Origin: Chrysomallon squamiferum | Taxonomy: Eukaryota > Mollusca > Gastropoda > Neomphalida > Peltospiridae | Assembly (NCBI GenBank): GCA_012295275.1 | Contig: CM022679.1 | Location: 11,047,169-11,111,168, forward strand | Length of the DNA: 64,000 nucleotides | Direction: 5' to 3' | In this document: positions 1 through 12,240 of the stretch, one piece after another | How positions within the stretch are numbered: position 1 is the stretch's first letter | How the letters are laid out: each line of letters begins with the position of its first letter | Notes under the pieces: model-generated | Database searches by the model: none | Told to the model about the DNA's origin: nothing | The model's input: the letters and a program-made list of their open reading frames with translations, nothing else | Program-made: the position numbers and the translations under genes

Positions 1-130
1 TTTTTTGCATTATTTTTAATTCCAAAAATATTATTTGAAGAAAATAAATATTTTCAAGGATATATTATTATTATTACTTTCTCTTTAAATTTTTTTTATA
101 AAAAATGAAAACAAAGTAATTGATATGATC

Positions 131-135
<5 letters not shown>

Positions 136-170
<35 letters not shown>
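136..170. repeat. (AC)n microsatellite
   Basis: An uninterrupted AC dinucleotide run of about 35 bp, the first of many CA/TG arrays in the window. Confidence 0.95.
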
Positions 171-174
<4 letters not shown>

Positions 175-2051
175 TGTTGTTTTCAGTAATTAGTTGGTTA
201 TAGTAAATGATCATTGCTTACATTTTCTATTATAATGGCTCTCAGTATTAGCGGTTGCTGTTTTGACTTTTAGCTATTAACAAGTTGGAACAATGGCCTC
301 TGCTAGAATGTTGGATTCATTTTCACCTGTTAAAATTAAGGAAAACCTTAGATAAAAAAAAAAAAAAAAAGTTTATATGGTGTATTTTAAACATCTTGTT
401 ATGGGGCTGCACTGAAATGGGAAGTAGTCCAGATCTTAAAGTCTATCACTGTTGTCACTTGAATATTGTGTTTTGTTATGCTGTGTATGGAAAACTGCAT
501 TTACAACTAGGAAGCACAGCATAAAGAGTAGCAGCAGCAACAATAGGCTTCCTGCTGTAATTGTGAAACTATTATCATTGTCATTAAAATAGGGCGAAGG
601 ACTGATAATCAAGCATTTCATTAATAATTCATGAATAGCTTGTGTTACGTAAACAAATATTAACAGCATTTAAAACATAGTTGCTGTCTTTTAAACTTCG
701 GATTATTTTTTTATTTATTTATTTATTTACTTTTTTTTTTATTTCTGTAGTAGTAGTAGTTGTTGTTGTTGTAGTTGATTGTTGTTGTTGGTTGGTTGGT
801 TGGTTGTTTGACGGTTTTCGTGTTTTAAATTTTTATTATTTTCAAACTGTATTGATTAAATAAAAATAAGTAAATAAATAATCACAACAATTCTGAACCC
901 CTTCAAAAACCACAACATAAAACTCTGTATCTGGAATTTTCTGATTTTGACAGGCATTTCACATACCTGTAGGTATTAACTTACATATTTCAGAAGCAAC
1001 AAACTGAAATATCAGTCCATGAAAATTTAATTCCTATAACCTTTTGTGCTGGAAATTTGATTTTGGATATTAATATTTATCTTTCACAACTTCTCCTTTG
1101 TTACTGGTAAGACAGCCTAATCCATAACAAGTTGTTTTTTTTCTTTAAGAAAAAAATTAAATCAAATTCAAGGATTTGTATTCTAGTGGGTATTCCGGTG
1201 GGTATTCTCTGAGATGGAAAAGAAGGCTGAATTGAGAAATATATATGGAAATACTATCTTCAAATAACAGAATTTTAGACCTTTCATTGTTGGCACTCTC
1301 AACACAGTCCGTATATTTATGCAAACATTTTTCATTGCGAGATTGGAGAAATAAATTCCGTATAATTTTTCATCTTCACACTGTTTCACTGACACTGAGG
1401 TCAGACCAGACTGGGAATGCCTTGCATGTTCTTGCCGAGTGCCATCAACAGTTGACAATGCCATGGTATCAAATCATGTTTAAGATCCACTGCTATCACA
1501 AGTATCTGTGAAATCTTAATACATGGGATTGCATAAATTCTGATCATGAGCTGGAGATCATACGTCAATTGAAAATACTGGATTAGAATCCATAATGAAG
1601 TTTGAATAGATAATCCAGTGATATTGTGTTGTGGGTAAACTCCCTCTGTTTAAGTGGTGAGAAATCCTTCAGTGGTGTTTAATGTCATGTTTTTTTTTTT
1701 TTAAGATCTATAGGTGTTGCAGTAGTTAACTTGTACTTGTTCACATTTATTTCTCCAGCCAGGGTTGATGGGACAAGTCTCAGCAGGGAATCATCTTGGT
1801 GTGGATAATGCAGTCACTCGGGAAGTGGTTGTATTGTAAAAATCTGCTTTATGGAAAGTAGTAGCAGTGATTTTTTAAATGTTTGAAAAAGCTTTTGTTT
1901 GTGTTTGGGGAAATACAGTAAAATAAGTTTTTTTTAAATGTAGTATTTTATTATTAGGTTGAAGGCAAGGTTTAGCAGTTATTATATAATCATACTTTTT
2001 GAATATCTGAGAAACAGATAGTGTGTGTGTGTCTTTAGTGGATGTATTGTG

Positions 2052-2055
<4 letters not shown>

Positions 2056-2084
<29 letters not shown>
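2056..2084 (+). repeat. poly(T) tract, 29 nt
   Basis: An uninterrupted T run. The overlapping open frames on both strands encode poly-Phe or poly-Lys only because of this tract. Confidence 0.95.
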
Positions 2085-2760
2085 CAAATGTGGGCCACAC
2101 AAGCTGAAATACCCACATTTATTTTTCAATTATTAATTTATCTAACCAAAATATTTTTGGTTTCTCTTGTAATAATTATGCAAGCTCTAAATAATTTCTA
2201 CTATTTTAATTACATTTTAAAAAATAACAAAATATTTGTGTATCACATGATGAAATACCAATTTTTCAACAAATTATTATTATTATCATTATTCACAGTG
2301 GGATAAATTTTGCATAAACCATAAGCACTAAATAACCTGTTATCAAACTCCCATGATGGGTAAATAAATACATGTATAGATATTTATGCATGCATAAATC
2401 AGAATTCATAGACAAGATGATGTCAAGAAATACCACGGAAGAACTTGTTACGCCCATGATTTATACTTTCCTATTCAGAACATAAGTGTTTTTACTTAAA
2501 CATTTGTATAGTTTTTGTCCATGTTTGTCAATACAGTTTAATTTAATGGTTTAAAGAAAATAAATTACAACAACAATAATAAATGAATCTATATGTGGAT
2601 TAATTTTCATACATTCTAACTTATTAAAATTAATGTTTTTTAAAGCCTTCGTGAATTGATAAATGTTTGTATGAAACAGATTTCCAACAGTGACCAAAAT
2701 TTAAAAAAAATAAATAAAAAATAGAAAATTAAAAATTATACAAAAAAATAGGTAGAAGGA

Positions 2761-3260
2761 AATATATAATGGTGTTGTCATAGTTACGGGTAAGGGATAA
2801 CTTCTGACCATTTACTTTGTTAAACAGACTTTGAAATACAAGCCCAGTGAGATCATCATGGATAATTCAGTGCAGTTTGTGGAAAATTTTCAATGGAGGA
2901 AGAAACCTGAACCCAGGATGTGGTGGTGGTTGGTTTACAGATACCTCATTATCAGATTACATTATGATTTACCTGAACTAATTTACATCCTCAGCCAGAC
3001 CTTTTATAACAGATTGGGTTTTTTTGGGGGGTGGGGTTGACCAGAATCTTCTTCGCCTGTGTTTGTAAAAGCTCTGGGTACATGCTCTCCTGGTTTTGAT
3101 ATTCCTGACCAAACAAATATAAAATTAATTCTGATTGCATTACATATATTTTTAATAAAAATTTAATCCCATTTTGTAATGTAGGTCGCGTGTTTTTCAC
3201 TGCAAGTTACTTTTACAAATACATTTGTGCAGGTCTTCTTGATCTCAAAGCCCAGTACTC

Positions 3261-3327
<67 letters not shown>

Positions 3328-5940
3328 TACTACTACTTAATACAGAAAAAAAAGAAAATTTCAATGAATAGTGTTATGGTGGGAGACATATTTATACTTT
3401 TACCTACGTTTTATAACATATTGTTGAGGCAAAATATTTCCACTCTGTTTAAAATTTAAATGACCAAAAAAACCCAAACATTCCTAATAACACAAAAGAT
3501 AGCAAGAAGAAGAAGAAAAAAATATTCCATTTCTAAATTATGCTATATAACAATGAATTAATATAAAGGATAGGTTTAGACACGGTACAATAATACCCAC
3601 ATACTTTTATTTATTATTCATATTTTATTATTACCATTTCTTTTATTATCTTTTTACATAAGACTTGTATGAGAAGTCTGAGAAATCAAGCAAGGGCATG
3701 CTCTGTCTTCCGGCCTGCTATCGCAGTAGTGTTTGTTTTTGTCATAATAACAATACCTACATGTGATAAAAGATGATAATGTGTCTCTTTCCAGCAAGAT
3801 CATTGTTTGTATTATGTCTTTGCTTTGAGCTCACTTTCCATTATTGTCTAGGTGAATGGGTACACACAACAAAATGTCTTACATTTAAAAAAAAAAAATT
3901 TAAAAAAGTTTTTTTGTAACACTGGAAAAAGATTGTGTGCAAACGTAGTTGAAGATGATTATTTTTTATTATTATTATTATTATTTTATTTTTATTTTTA
4001 TTTTTTTTGTAAAAAAATCATCAAATTTGGAAGAGTGCCAGAAAAAAGGAGACTGACATTTTGTTAAGGCTCAGAAAATCTGGTCAGGTTATCTGAGATC
4101 ATCAAAGTTTGTAGTATTTCTAGTAGCAACTTTATCAATAGTTAATTTACATCAAACAGGGATGTTGTTTACAGTGTTGTAGTGTCTTTGAATAGACCAA
4201 AGTTTCTTTTACACCTTTGACAGGTCCTTTTTCTTATCAGGTACTTTCTTTCAGTTTTTCAGACTATTTAAAAAAAAAATTTTTTATTTGTTTATCTTTC
4301 TCCATGTAATTTTTATTTCTCTTCAACCCTTTTCCCTCTTCTGTTCCCTTTGCTTCCCTTCTTTTCTTTACCCTCTCCCTCATTCTGCCCCTTGTGCTCT
4401 CTAAACAGCTCTATTTGCTGTTATTTTTTCCATGCTTGAATAGTCAGATATGTTCAGAGCTAGCATGTGACACAGGAAAGTAGTGCACTGAGAGGTTTAA
4501 TATTAAACAGTGGGTAGACCTCTGGGTTATTAAGCACCTGTGATTGTTCTCTCTGTTTCAGCATCAATGACACCATTTTGAAAAATTTAAATAATCCTGG
4601 AAGACAGTAAGAATAAAAAAACAACCATTTTCTGAAAAAATTATTCAATTATGGTTGATATTTATTCTTCAATAATCGTTTTTACGAGATGGGTGTACAC
4701 AAAGATCACTTAATAAAGAAGGAAGAAAAAAAGACTTTAAAATCAATTGTATTTTTTTAGGTCAGTTTATGTGGAGGTATAAAAAAAGAAGAAAAACAAC
4801 AACAAAAAATTCTATTTAAATATTTTGTTAGTTATTAAACAAATATTCTTCAGTTTGTTTCTATAATTTACTTTAATAATAGTATTATGCTAGTATGGTA
4901 GAAACCATTAATAAAACACTAACCTGATATATGGTCATTCTAGAATTAACACCAATCCAATTAAAGGCATGTGCCATTTTCTTTATGGGCAAATGCACAT
5001 GAAAGATCTCTTAAAAGAAACAAAAAGATTATGTATAAAAATTGTCAAATATTTGAAAGAAAGTGTCATTTCACTAAACAAAACCAACATCAGACTGTTG
5101 ACATTACTGTTACAATGCTATATGATGAAGTGCAAACTTTGTATTTGAATTTTAAAATTTAATTAATTTTTTTTTTTCAGTTTTTTATTTTATTTTCATT
5201 CATTTTTTTTTTCTCTTTCAACCACTTTTTAGTAACTTTCTACACCTTATAACATAATGAATGAAACTTTGGTTGATGAATGAGTGGGGATTTTTTTTTT
5301 GGTGGGTTTTTTTAAGACCTCCCAGATGTTGGTGTGGGTGTTTGTTGTGGTAATCAAGCATTGAAACAAATTCAAACTGTATTGTGAGAAAGCTGTGAGG
5401 CAGAAATGATCTCCATGTGTCATCAGTGTTTGTAATCAAACCTGCAAAGAGAAGCCAAAAGCTAATTTTCTTGGCAAAAGTTTTATTGCAAATTAAAATT
5501 TAAAGCCACACTCTTGTTGCTGCTTTGAAATACTGCTCTGCTAGAACAGATGTTTGTTCTGCAGAAAATATTTTTGAAATTATGATTTTTTTTTTATATG
5601 TATGTAAAGAGAAATTGGTACCTGAATTTAAAATGACACTCCTGTCTCACATGTATATAATACTTTACTTTTAACACAAGTCTTTTTGTTGGATTTTGAT
5701 TGTTGTTGTTTTTTCCAGAAGAAACATTTTTCAGAATTAATATTTTTTTTTATATACACCAATAAAATTACATTTAAAACAATATTCCTGTCATGTTTAC
5801 ATCATTTTCTTCTTTACACCTGTTTTGTTTGTTTGTTAGTTGGTTGATTGGTTGTTTTTATTTACTGAAGAAAATTATTATTTAAAAAGAATAACTTGTG
5901 TGTGTACCTTTTTTGCCCCGATACAGGACAGAAAAAGACA
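2761..5940. other. AT-rich non-coding stretch
   Basis: I see no recognisable gene. The 69-codon plus-strand frame at 2,831-3,040 matches no family I know and has no adjoining exon signals. The stretch contains the (TTA)n array at 3,260-3,338, a T/ATT-rich tract around 3,960-4,010, a pyrimidine-rich run at about 4,320-4,390 and many short A or T runs. Confidence 0.75.
3260..3338 (+). repeat. (TTA)n microsatellite
   Basis: About 22 near-perfect TTA units followed by a few CTA units. Read in frame it gives a poly-Tyr stretch, which is an artefact and not a protein. Confidence 0.95.
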
Positions 5941-5944
5941 ATGT

Positions 5945-6015
5945 GTTACATTAACCACATGTCTGACACCCAATAGCCACTGATTAAATAAAAGTCTGGG
6001 GTGTCACTTCAACTT
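5945..6015 (+). mobile_element. 3' fragment of a mollusc-type tRNA-derived SINE
   Basis: The segment contains a block reading gtctgacacccaatagcc, then a TGATTAA block and a GGTGTC block before a C/A-rich end. In order and spacing this resembles the 3' tail shared by many copies of mollusc tRNA-derived SINEs (MetaSINE/BivaMD type), as I remember it. The tRNA-like head is not visible upstream, so the copy is truncated or decayed. Family identity is inferred from memory. The strong order of matching blocks supports it, but the exact family needs a repeat-library search. Confidence 0.55.
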
Positions 6016-6190
6016 TGCTTACATCTGTTCGGACCTGTTTGTGTCACCAGCTGACAGTAAATTGCCATGGAAACCTGATAACTGGAATTAGTGAAATAGG
6101 ACACAGTGTATTTCAGGTGTGTAACAGTTCTAAAACGTGATGGTCCAGTAAGGTTCAGCATGCCTGAACAGTTTTCTTATGAATGAGTCA
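6016..6190. promoter_or_regulatory. High-complexity island with an RFX X-box-like site
   Basis: This is a compact, less AT-rich segment directly after a SINE tail. It contains a CAGCTGACAG composite (E-box plus Meis-like TGACAG) at about 6,048, an X-box-like palindrome at 6,061-6,074, a GATAA site just after it and a CAGGTG E-box near 6,115. Motif content is seen directly. Enhancer function is inference, since single motifs arise by chance and only their clustering is suggestive. Confidence 0.35.
6061..6074 (+). promoter_or_regulatory. RFX X-box-like palindrome ATTGCCATGGAAAC
   Basis: The 14-mer differs by one base from the canonical strong RFX motif GTTGCCATGGAAAC. RFX proteins bind such imperfect palindromes in enhancers and in promoters of ciliary genes. 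There is no nearby gene here, so an enhancer role is the more likely reading if the site is real. Confidence 0.45.
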
Positions 6191-7065
6191 AAGAAAAGTG
6201 ACTAATTAATATAAAAAAATAAGAGGATTTATTGAACACATTCATGGTTTACAAAGAAGAAAATAGTAATTTTACTGCACTACTTTTATGACACCAGTTT
6301 AAAAACTCAAAAAAAAAAAAAATTTGTAGAGAACATTTTGACTTGATAATAAAGTTTTATCTAACTCATTCAGGTTTTCAGTAAGAATAGAAGAAACATT
6401 ATCAATGGCAACAGCTTTACGATTTTACAGATAGGGTTCCAATATCAAAAGTTTAACAAAAGGTCTCGTAACCTGATTTTTGAAAATCACTGCAAAAACA
6501 AGCTGATGCATTTTTTTTGTAGCAGTTCGTGCATACATAACAGAAGATTTAAATAAATACAAATTTTGAATGTAAAACCCAACAGCAAAAGAAACGGAGA
6601 GTTCACGTTTAAAACCTAGACAGTATTCATTTAAAAATTTATTAGAACAGATGATGTATTTCATAACTTGGCTTCTTTTCTTTTCCTGCCCCATTATAAC
6701 ATAACTTTTTGCATAAAAGTGACATTTTGAAGCTCACCGGTTTGAATTATTGTGGGTTTGACTAGTACATGCAGCTATTGAAAATAGAGAACTAATTTAT
6801 TTTCATAATGCTTGATCAACACCGCATGCTACATGTTTGTGATGCCAGCTTTCACATCTGTTACACTTCACATAATCTGTCCAAATCTCACTTTGTCAGA
6901 CATAGCAAGTTTATATACAAAATTTCCTTCAAGTTGCCGTATGACACATTGGAATACATATTGTTTTGCTCATGTAGTGCAAAAGTGCATAGCAGTTGTT
7001 GTTTGTTCTAAAGGTGAGCTAGCTTCTTCTTCTCATATTTTTTTTGTCTTCCTACAGCAGTTTAT

Positions 7066-7097
<32 letters not shown>

Positions 7098-7784
7098 GAA
7101 ACAATACTGAATGTAGGCCTATATGTATGCTACGTTTCCAATACATAAGCAAGCAGTTAAAACACATGTAAAGAATTCATGTTTAAAACCAAGACATGTT
7201 TTAAACAGATAATGTATTTCAGTTGAAAAATACTTTCAAATCTCTCCTTTTATTATATTATTCAATGTTATGCAGTGGGAAGAATGTTTTATTTTTTAAA
7301 TATTTCTGTAATTCATACAGAATTTAAAATGTCACTGATGGTTGATATTTAATTTTAAAAATGTCTGTGTTTATCATACAACTTTTTACAAAAGGAAAAA
7401 CAAATGATACTTTTAAACAGCATCCTGGTTTTAATTTTTGGCGGGTGATAAGTGTAATCAAAATAAATAATATGATGAAAAAGAAATTTACATTTTTGAT
7501 AAAATATATGAATTTAAAACAAATTGTTTCTGCAATGGCCTAGTTTTAGACAGATTAACTTTAACAGAACTGAAACTGGTCATAATTACCATTATTAACA
7601 TTTGATAAGACTTCTCATGCCATTATATTTATTTTAAACTTTTTTTTAAAGACAGCTCTTTATATTTTATTTCAATATAAACAGTTAATTTTTTTTAAAA
7701 GACACTGAACATAAAAACATTCACAGTTTACGTTATTTTTTATTTTTTATTTTTTTAAACTGAAAAACACATTAAACACTGACT
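6191..7784. other. AT-rich non-coding stretch
   Basis: I see no gene. Two overlapping plus-strand frames at 6,808-7,099 and a minus-strand frame at 6,425-6,694 have no recognisable domain. A short (AC)n(AT)n microsatellite lies at 7,065-7,097. Confidence 0.75.
7065..7097. repeat. (AC)n(AT)n compound microsatellite
   Basis: About 24 bp of AC repeat runs directly into about 9 bp of AT repeat. Confidence 0.9.
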
Positions 7785-8125
7785 CGTTGAAACTGTCAAT
7801 GAAATGTGTAATTATAATACGTAATCGGACATTAACTGGCAGCAGTTGAACGTCGCTAGCTACATAACAAGCCGCAGACAAATAGTCTGTGAAACCATCA
7901 TAAAGAAACATCGACCATTAAAACACTACACTGTGCAGAACGGCGACAGAGTTGACACCTACTAATCACACTCGTAATCCGCAAAGACACATTGAGGATT
8001 AACAAGGATTTGCCGTGTATGGCTTGGGAGAAATTGAAAAAAATTGGTTATAGATTGCAGGCGACATTTGATGATGATTAATATGGCACTTTTCACAACT
8101 TGCTTTTGGATGTCGTCTGAAAAGG
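7785..8125. promoter_or_regulatory. CpG-containing high-complexity island, candidate conserved non-coding element
   Basis: Against a CpG-poor background this segment has about ten CpGs, no simple repeats and several homeodomain-like TAAT cores (for example the ATTAATAT region near 8,075-8,085). No open frame of useful length crosses it, so coding origin is unlikely. Its compositional contrast is what marks it as a possible constrained regulatory element. Function is inferred. Confidence 0.35.
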
Positions 8126-8370
8126 TCCATAAAATATTTTATTCCTGAAAAAAATCTAGCACTGTGAAATGAGGCTTTAAATATATGTTTGTTGGCAGTG
8201 TTGTAAGATTTGGAGACAGGATAAAATGTTTAGTGGTTTTTTTTTTTGGTTTGTTTATTTTATGCTTAGATTCCCAGATTTCACAGAAGTAATCATCTAA
8301 TATATAATTTCTTGTAATACAGAGTTGCCATTAAGTATCTAGCTGATAGTTCAAAACAGGTGTTTTTTTA

Positions 8371-8411
8371 AAACTTTTCTTTTGTATCACTAATTTTTGT
8401 TTATTGATTTA

Positions 8412-8465
<54 letters not shown>

Positions 8466-8479
8466 TATTATTAATAATA

Positions 8480-8510
<31 letters not shown>

Positions 8511-8701
8511 TATTATTATGTAGCTTGATTGTATTAAATTAATTTAAAAAATAATAATAAGCATTGTCAAACTTTATCTTTATATCACTAAATTTTATTT
8601 ACAGATTTAGATAATAATAACAACAGTAATAATAATGTTATAAATGTATCTTGACTATATTAAATAAATTTTTTTTAAATAATAATAAGCATTGTCAAAC
8701 T
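8371..8701 (+). repeat. Diverged tandem duplication with an expanded ATA/TTA array in the first copy
   Basis: Two copies can be aligned by eye. Both begin near a TATCACTAA block, continue through a GATTTAGATA block and an AAT-rich array, and end with the shared block aataataataagcattgtc. Copy one runs to about 8,570 and carries a roughly 100-bp (ATA)n/(TTA)n array. Copy two (about 8,571-8,701) has only a short degenerate AAT tract. The microsatellite therefore expanded in one copy after the duplication. Confidence 0.7.
8417..8520. repeat. (ATA)n...(TTA)n inverted microsatellite
   Basis: About 58 bp of ATA units are followed, after a short mixed segment, by about 40 bp of TTA units. The two halves are reverse complements and could fold back on themselves. 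Confidence 0.85.
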
Positions 8702-9540
8702 TAAAATCTATAGTTAAAATGGATCATGTGCCAGAAATGACCTAGATTTTCAGTTCATGTCTGTGCCTATTAATAAGCCTTTACTCATATTCACATCCAA
8801 GATGTTACTCATATTTGTACCCATATTGTTACATGAATATAAATATCCATGACATAACCCATCCTCATGTCTGTACCATTGCTGATACCCTCAGGCAAAG
8901 CCATACATATTCTAATGGCCATATTAGGGATAATATTTTTAGTTTTCATCTTAGATGTTGCTACAGTATCAAATGTCCTATGTCTAGTTTAATTAATACT
9001 TTATGGAAATTTTGTAATATGATCCTATAAGGGAGAACATTCATTTGTACAACTCTTCAGTGATATCTTGGTCTTCGTTTCATTCAAATTTGATTTATTT
9101 ATGAGATATTTCCGTTCTGTTACCGTTTTTTTATTAGAATATATGGTTTCATTAAATAAAGCTAAATTGAAGTTGTAAACTAACTCCAGTATCAAACAAT
9201 ATAAAAAAAAAAAAAAAAAAAAAATATTTTTTTTTACAAAATTAATAATAATAATAAAATACTAATAATAATAAATAAAAAATTTAATGAAGATAATAAA
9301 AAAAAATAAAAAAGAAAGAAAGAAAATAAAAACGTAATTTATAAATTGTGTAGTTGTAAATTTGTGAACAATTTATTTGGTTTTTATTTATTTATTTTTT
9401 TTATTTTTTATTTTATTTTATTTTATTTATTTATTTATTTTTTTAATTATTTTTGTTCCTTTAAATATAGAGAATTTAAAAAAAAAACGAAAAAAAAAAA
9501 AACGAGTGGAAATGTAAATTTTACTAAATAAACAAAGCTG
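8702..9540. other. AT-rich non-coding stretch
   Basis: I see no gene. It contains an A22 run at 9,203-9,224, AAT-rich tracts at 9,242-9,275 and TTTTA/TTTA repeats at about 9,380-9,450. Confidence 0.8.
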
Positions 9541-9860
9541 AAATGGAGTTGATAGAAAGGAAACATATCACTGTCGCCAACTGGTTTTATAACTTTCACG
9601 AGTTTAATACACTAATGATAAAAACAGAGTAATCTTCTTTCAGAACAGTCTCCTACTTACTGGCTAACAAAACCTCTTTGAAAAGAGTGAAATAATTAAA
9701 GAAATCATAAGCTCTTTTATCTCGCCAAATCGTTCACAGACATCTAGTTCTGTGGAGTCTGTCGGCAGAGCTGGACATAACAATCGCAGCATTACAGGGA
9801 GGAAAATACACACATAAGAAAAAGTGATGAAAAACGTTTCTCTGTAAAGTGGTTCCTTTC
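9541..9860. promoter_or_regulatory. High-complexity island, candidate regulatory element
   Basis: This segment lacks simple repeats and has several CpGs (around 9,575, 9,598, 9,723, 9,761 and 9,785), unlike the flanking poly(A)/poly(T)-rich DNA. No open frame spans it. I can support only the compositional contrast. Confidence 0.25.
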
Positions 9861-11007
9861 ACCTGATTATTTACCACTGCAATCTTTTTTTTTTTTTTTT
9901 TTCTTTTTTTTATATTTTATTATTTTTATTTTCTTTAAATGAAAAAAAAAAAATTCTGTATCAGTTAAACATCTGACCTGTGACCGTATCCACAGGCTAT
10001 TTCCCACATGAAATTTTTTTGTTTTTTTTCACAGATATCTCCAGTCAGTTTTTTTATCTTTTTTCTTTTTATTCTTTTTTTAAAAAAGAAAGCAGACAAA
10101 TTAAATGAATCTGCACAGACAACTGACTGTTTATTAGCTTTGAAAATAGAATTAGCAAATCTGACATTTTAGACTTGTTGTTTGTATTTAAAAAAAAAAA
10201 ATTATAATGGCTTTTTCTTACTTTCTTTCTTTCTTTCTTTATATGTATATAGTTTTTTTAAATTATGGATATCATAATAAATATTTAACATTTTGTCAGT
10301 TTCAATTAGTATAAATTTAAAAATATATATATCTACAGATTTGAATATTGATCAATGCTTGTATAAAAACTGATAACTAATGTTTCTTATGCTGACAATC
10401 ATAATAAAATATTTTTAATTTGTATTTTGACATTTTATAATAAATGTTTATTTAATAAAAAAGAAAAAGGAGGCATAACCTGGAATTAGAAAAAAAACCT
10501 AAATCAACAACATAAAAAAACAACAACAACAAAACAAACATTCAACCAGAAGTCAGCTAAGGTGAATGTTCTGGTTTAAACTTTTGTCCCAACTAACATA
10601 TGAAAGAATTTATCTGATTGGTAGTTGTTTCAAGGAATTGCATTGATTAATTGTTGCATAGTTTATATAGTCTTAATTGCTTGACATGCCATGGCTTTAT
10701 TTATGGTAAGACTGTTCAAGAAAAAAAATAAACATTTAAATTTATTTTGCAGAAGTTGATGTTATCAACACTTAGATTTGTTCTGTAAACTATAAACTTC
10801 CAAAGTAAAGCAAATAAACTTCTTTTTAAAAAAAAAAAGATTTAAGAGGATATAACAAATTATTTGAAAATACACACCCAGTTTTATGTTATAAACTACA
10901 ATTTTAAAATGACTAAATTATATATTTTTTTTTTAAAATAAAAAGAATAAACATTTAAAATATTAAAAAAAAAAAAAAAAATAAAAAAAAAAAAGTTTAT
11001 CACTAAA
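9861..11007. other. A/T homopolymer-rich non-coding stretch
   Basis: Many T and A runs occur (T18 at about 9,885-9,902, A-rich tract 10,965-10,994, TTTC repeats near 10,215-10,240). I see no gene. Confidence 0.8.
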
Positions 11008-11380
11008 AAGACGTCTGTCTAGAAAGCGTTCAGAGGCTCGTAGACAACCTGTCGGAATCGGGAGACGGAGAAGTACCAACTTTAAAATTCTCTGATAGAC
11101 AAGTCATTCTTTTAATACGGAGTTTTTTTTTTCTTACAATTTTAAACAAAAAAAAAAAATGTTTAAAATATGTCCTTTTAAACTACTAGAAAATGTGAGG
11201 CTTGTTTGTATCAGCATATTTAAGATGGCCAGTCATGATCTGCAGACAGGCTGATGGGAGAAGCAGACACTTTGGTTCCAGTTCCCAACGCATATCTATG
11301 GGTGGGAGCCACGAAGTGACAGATTCTTTGAATCCCACTTCACACTTCTCCCACACACTTGAAAAATATCCACATCTGAA
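11008..11380. other. Short mixed-complexity segments, unassigned
   Basis: A CpG-bearing segment at 11,008-11,115 and a second complex segment at 11,202-11,370 interrupt the AT-rich background. The second contains AAGATGGCC near 11,223, a YY1-like motif. The 72-codon open frame starting at 11,202 matches nothing I know. Confidence 0.3.
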
Positions 11381-11474
11381 AATAGTTTTATTTAATTTTC
11401 TCTTTCTGTTTGTTGTTTAATTTTTTTTATTATTATTATTTTTTTATTTTTTATTTATCTGTCAAGTATACCCG

Positions 11475-11476
<2 letters not shown>

Positions 11477-11513
<37 letters not shown>
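11477..11513 (+). repeat. poly(T) tract, 37 nt
   Basis: An uninterrupted T run shortly upstream of the 50-bp minisatellite. Confidence 0.95.
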
Positions 11514-11517
<4 letters not shown>

Positions 11518-11680
11518 GTTGAGACAAGTCCAGTCTCTGGTCTGTACAGACTGCCAGTGTTTATATGTATGTAGCCATGAAGATAAGACATCAAAATAAT
11601 TGTATATGAGTTGTTTGTTAATACATGTTACATATCTGTTGAAAATGAGATGAGCCTTAGAGGAGGGATACAACAGGACT

Positions 11681-12240
11681 TTATTGAATGGGACATTACA
11701 AAACAAAACAAGACATAACTAAAAAGCACATTATTGAATGGGACATTACAAAACAAAACAAGACATAACTAAAAAGCACATTATTGAATGGGACATTACA
11801 AAACAAAACAAGGCATTATTGAAAAGAGCATTTTTGAATGGGACATTACAAAACAAAACAAGACATTACTGAAAAGAACATTATTGAATGGGACATTACA
11901 AAACAAAACAAGATATTACTGAAAAGAACATTATTGAATGGGACATTACAAAACAAAACAAGATATTACTGAAAAGAACATTATTGAATGGGACATTACA
12001 AAAAAAAACAAGATATTACTGAAAAGAACATTATTGAATGGGACATTACAAACAAAACAAGATATTACTGAAAAGAACATTATTGAATGGGACATTACAA
12101 AACAAAACAAGGCATTATTGAAAAGAACATTATTGAATGGGATATTGGAAAACAAGGAATTATAAAATGGGACGTTATATAAAAGGGCATTATAGAATAG
12201 GACATTATAGAATAGGACATTACAGAATGGGACATTACCT
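11681..12240 (+). repeat. 50-bp minisatellite grading into a 15-16-bp repeat
   Basis: Nine consecutive copies of a 50-bp unit begin at 11,681, 11,731, 11,781, 11,831, 11,881, 11,931, 11,981, 12,031 and 12,080; the eighth lost one base. Each unit opens with ttattgaatgggacattaca, continues with an AAACAAAACAAG segment and ends with a GAAAAGAACA-type segment. From about 12,130 the array changes to shorter 15-16-bp units of the form GAATRGGACATTAYA, so the 50-bp unit probably arose from three diverged copies of that short unit. Units fall into an older class (CATAACTAAAAAGCACA) on the left and a newer class (ATTACTGAAAAGAACA) on the right. Long open frames on both strands are by-products of the repeat. 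Confidence 0.93.

Larger units (their letters stand above)
1..2760. other. AT-rich non-coding stretch with simple repeats
   Basis: I see no gene here. The sequence is AT-rich and CpG-poor, with TG and CA dinucleotides common. It holds an (AC)n run at 136-170, an A17 run at 354-370, TTTA repeats at 709-730, a (GTT)n/(GGTT)n tract at about 748-807 and a T29 run at 2,056-2,084. The short open frames lack recognisable domains and several run through homopolymers. Confidence 0.8.

Noticed and set aside
285-524. Short 79-codon frame near the left end
   Set aside because: It runs through an A17 tract (poly-Lys) and has no domain or splice context.
11681-12240. Possible CRISPR-like array
   Set aside because: The repeats are contiguous 50-bp units without unique spacers, and the DNA is eukaryotic.
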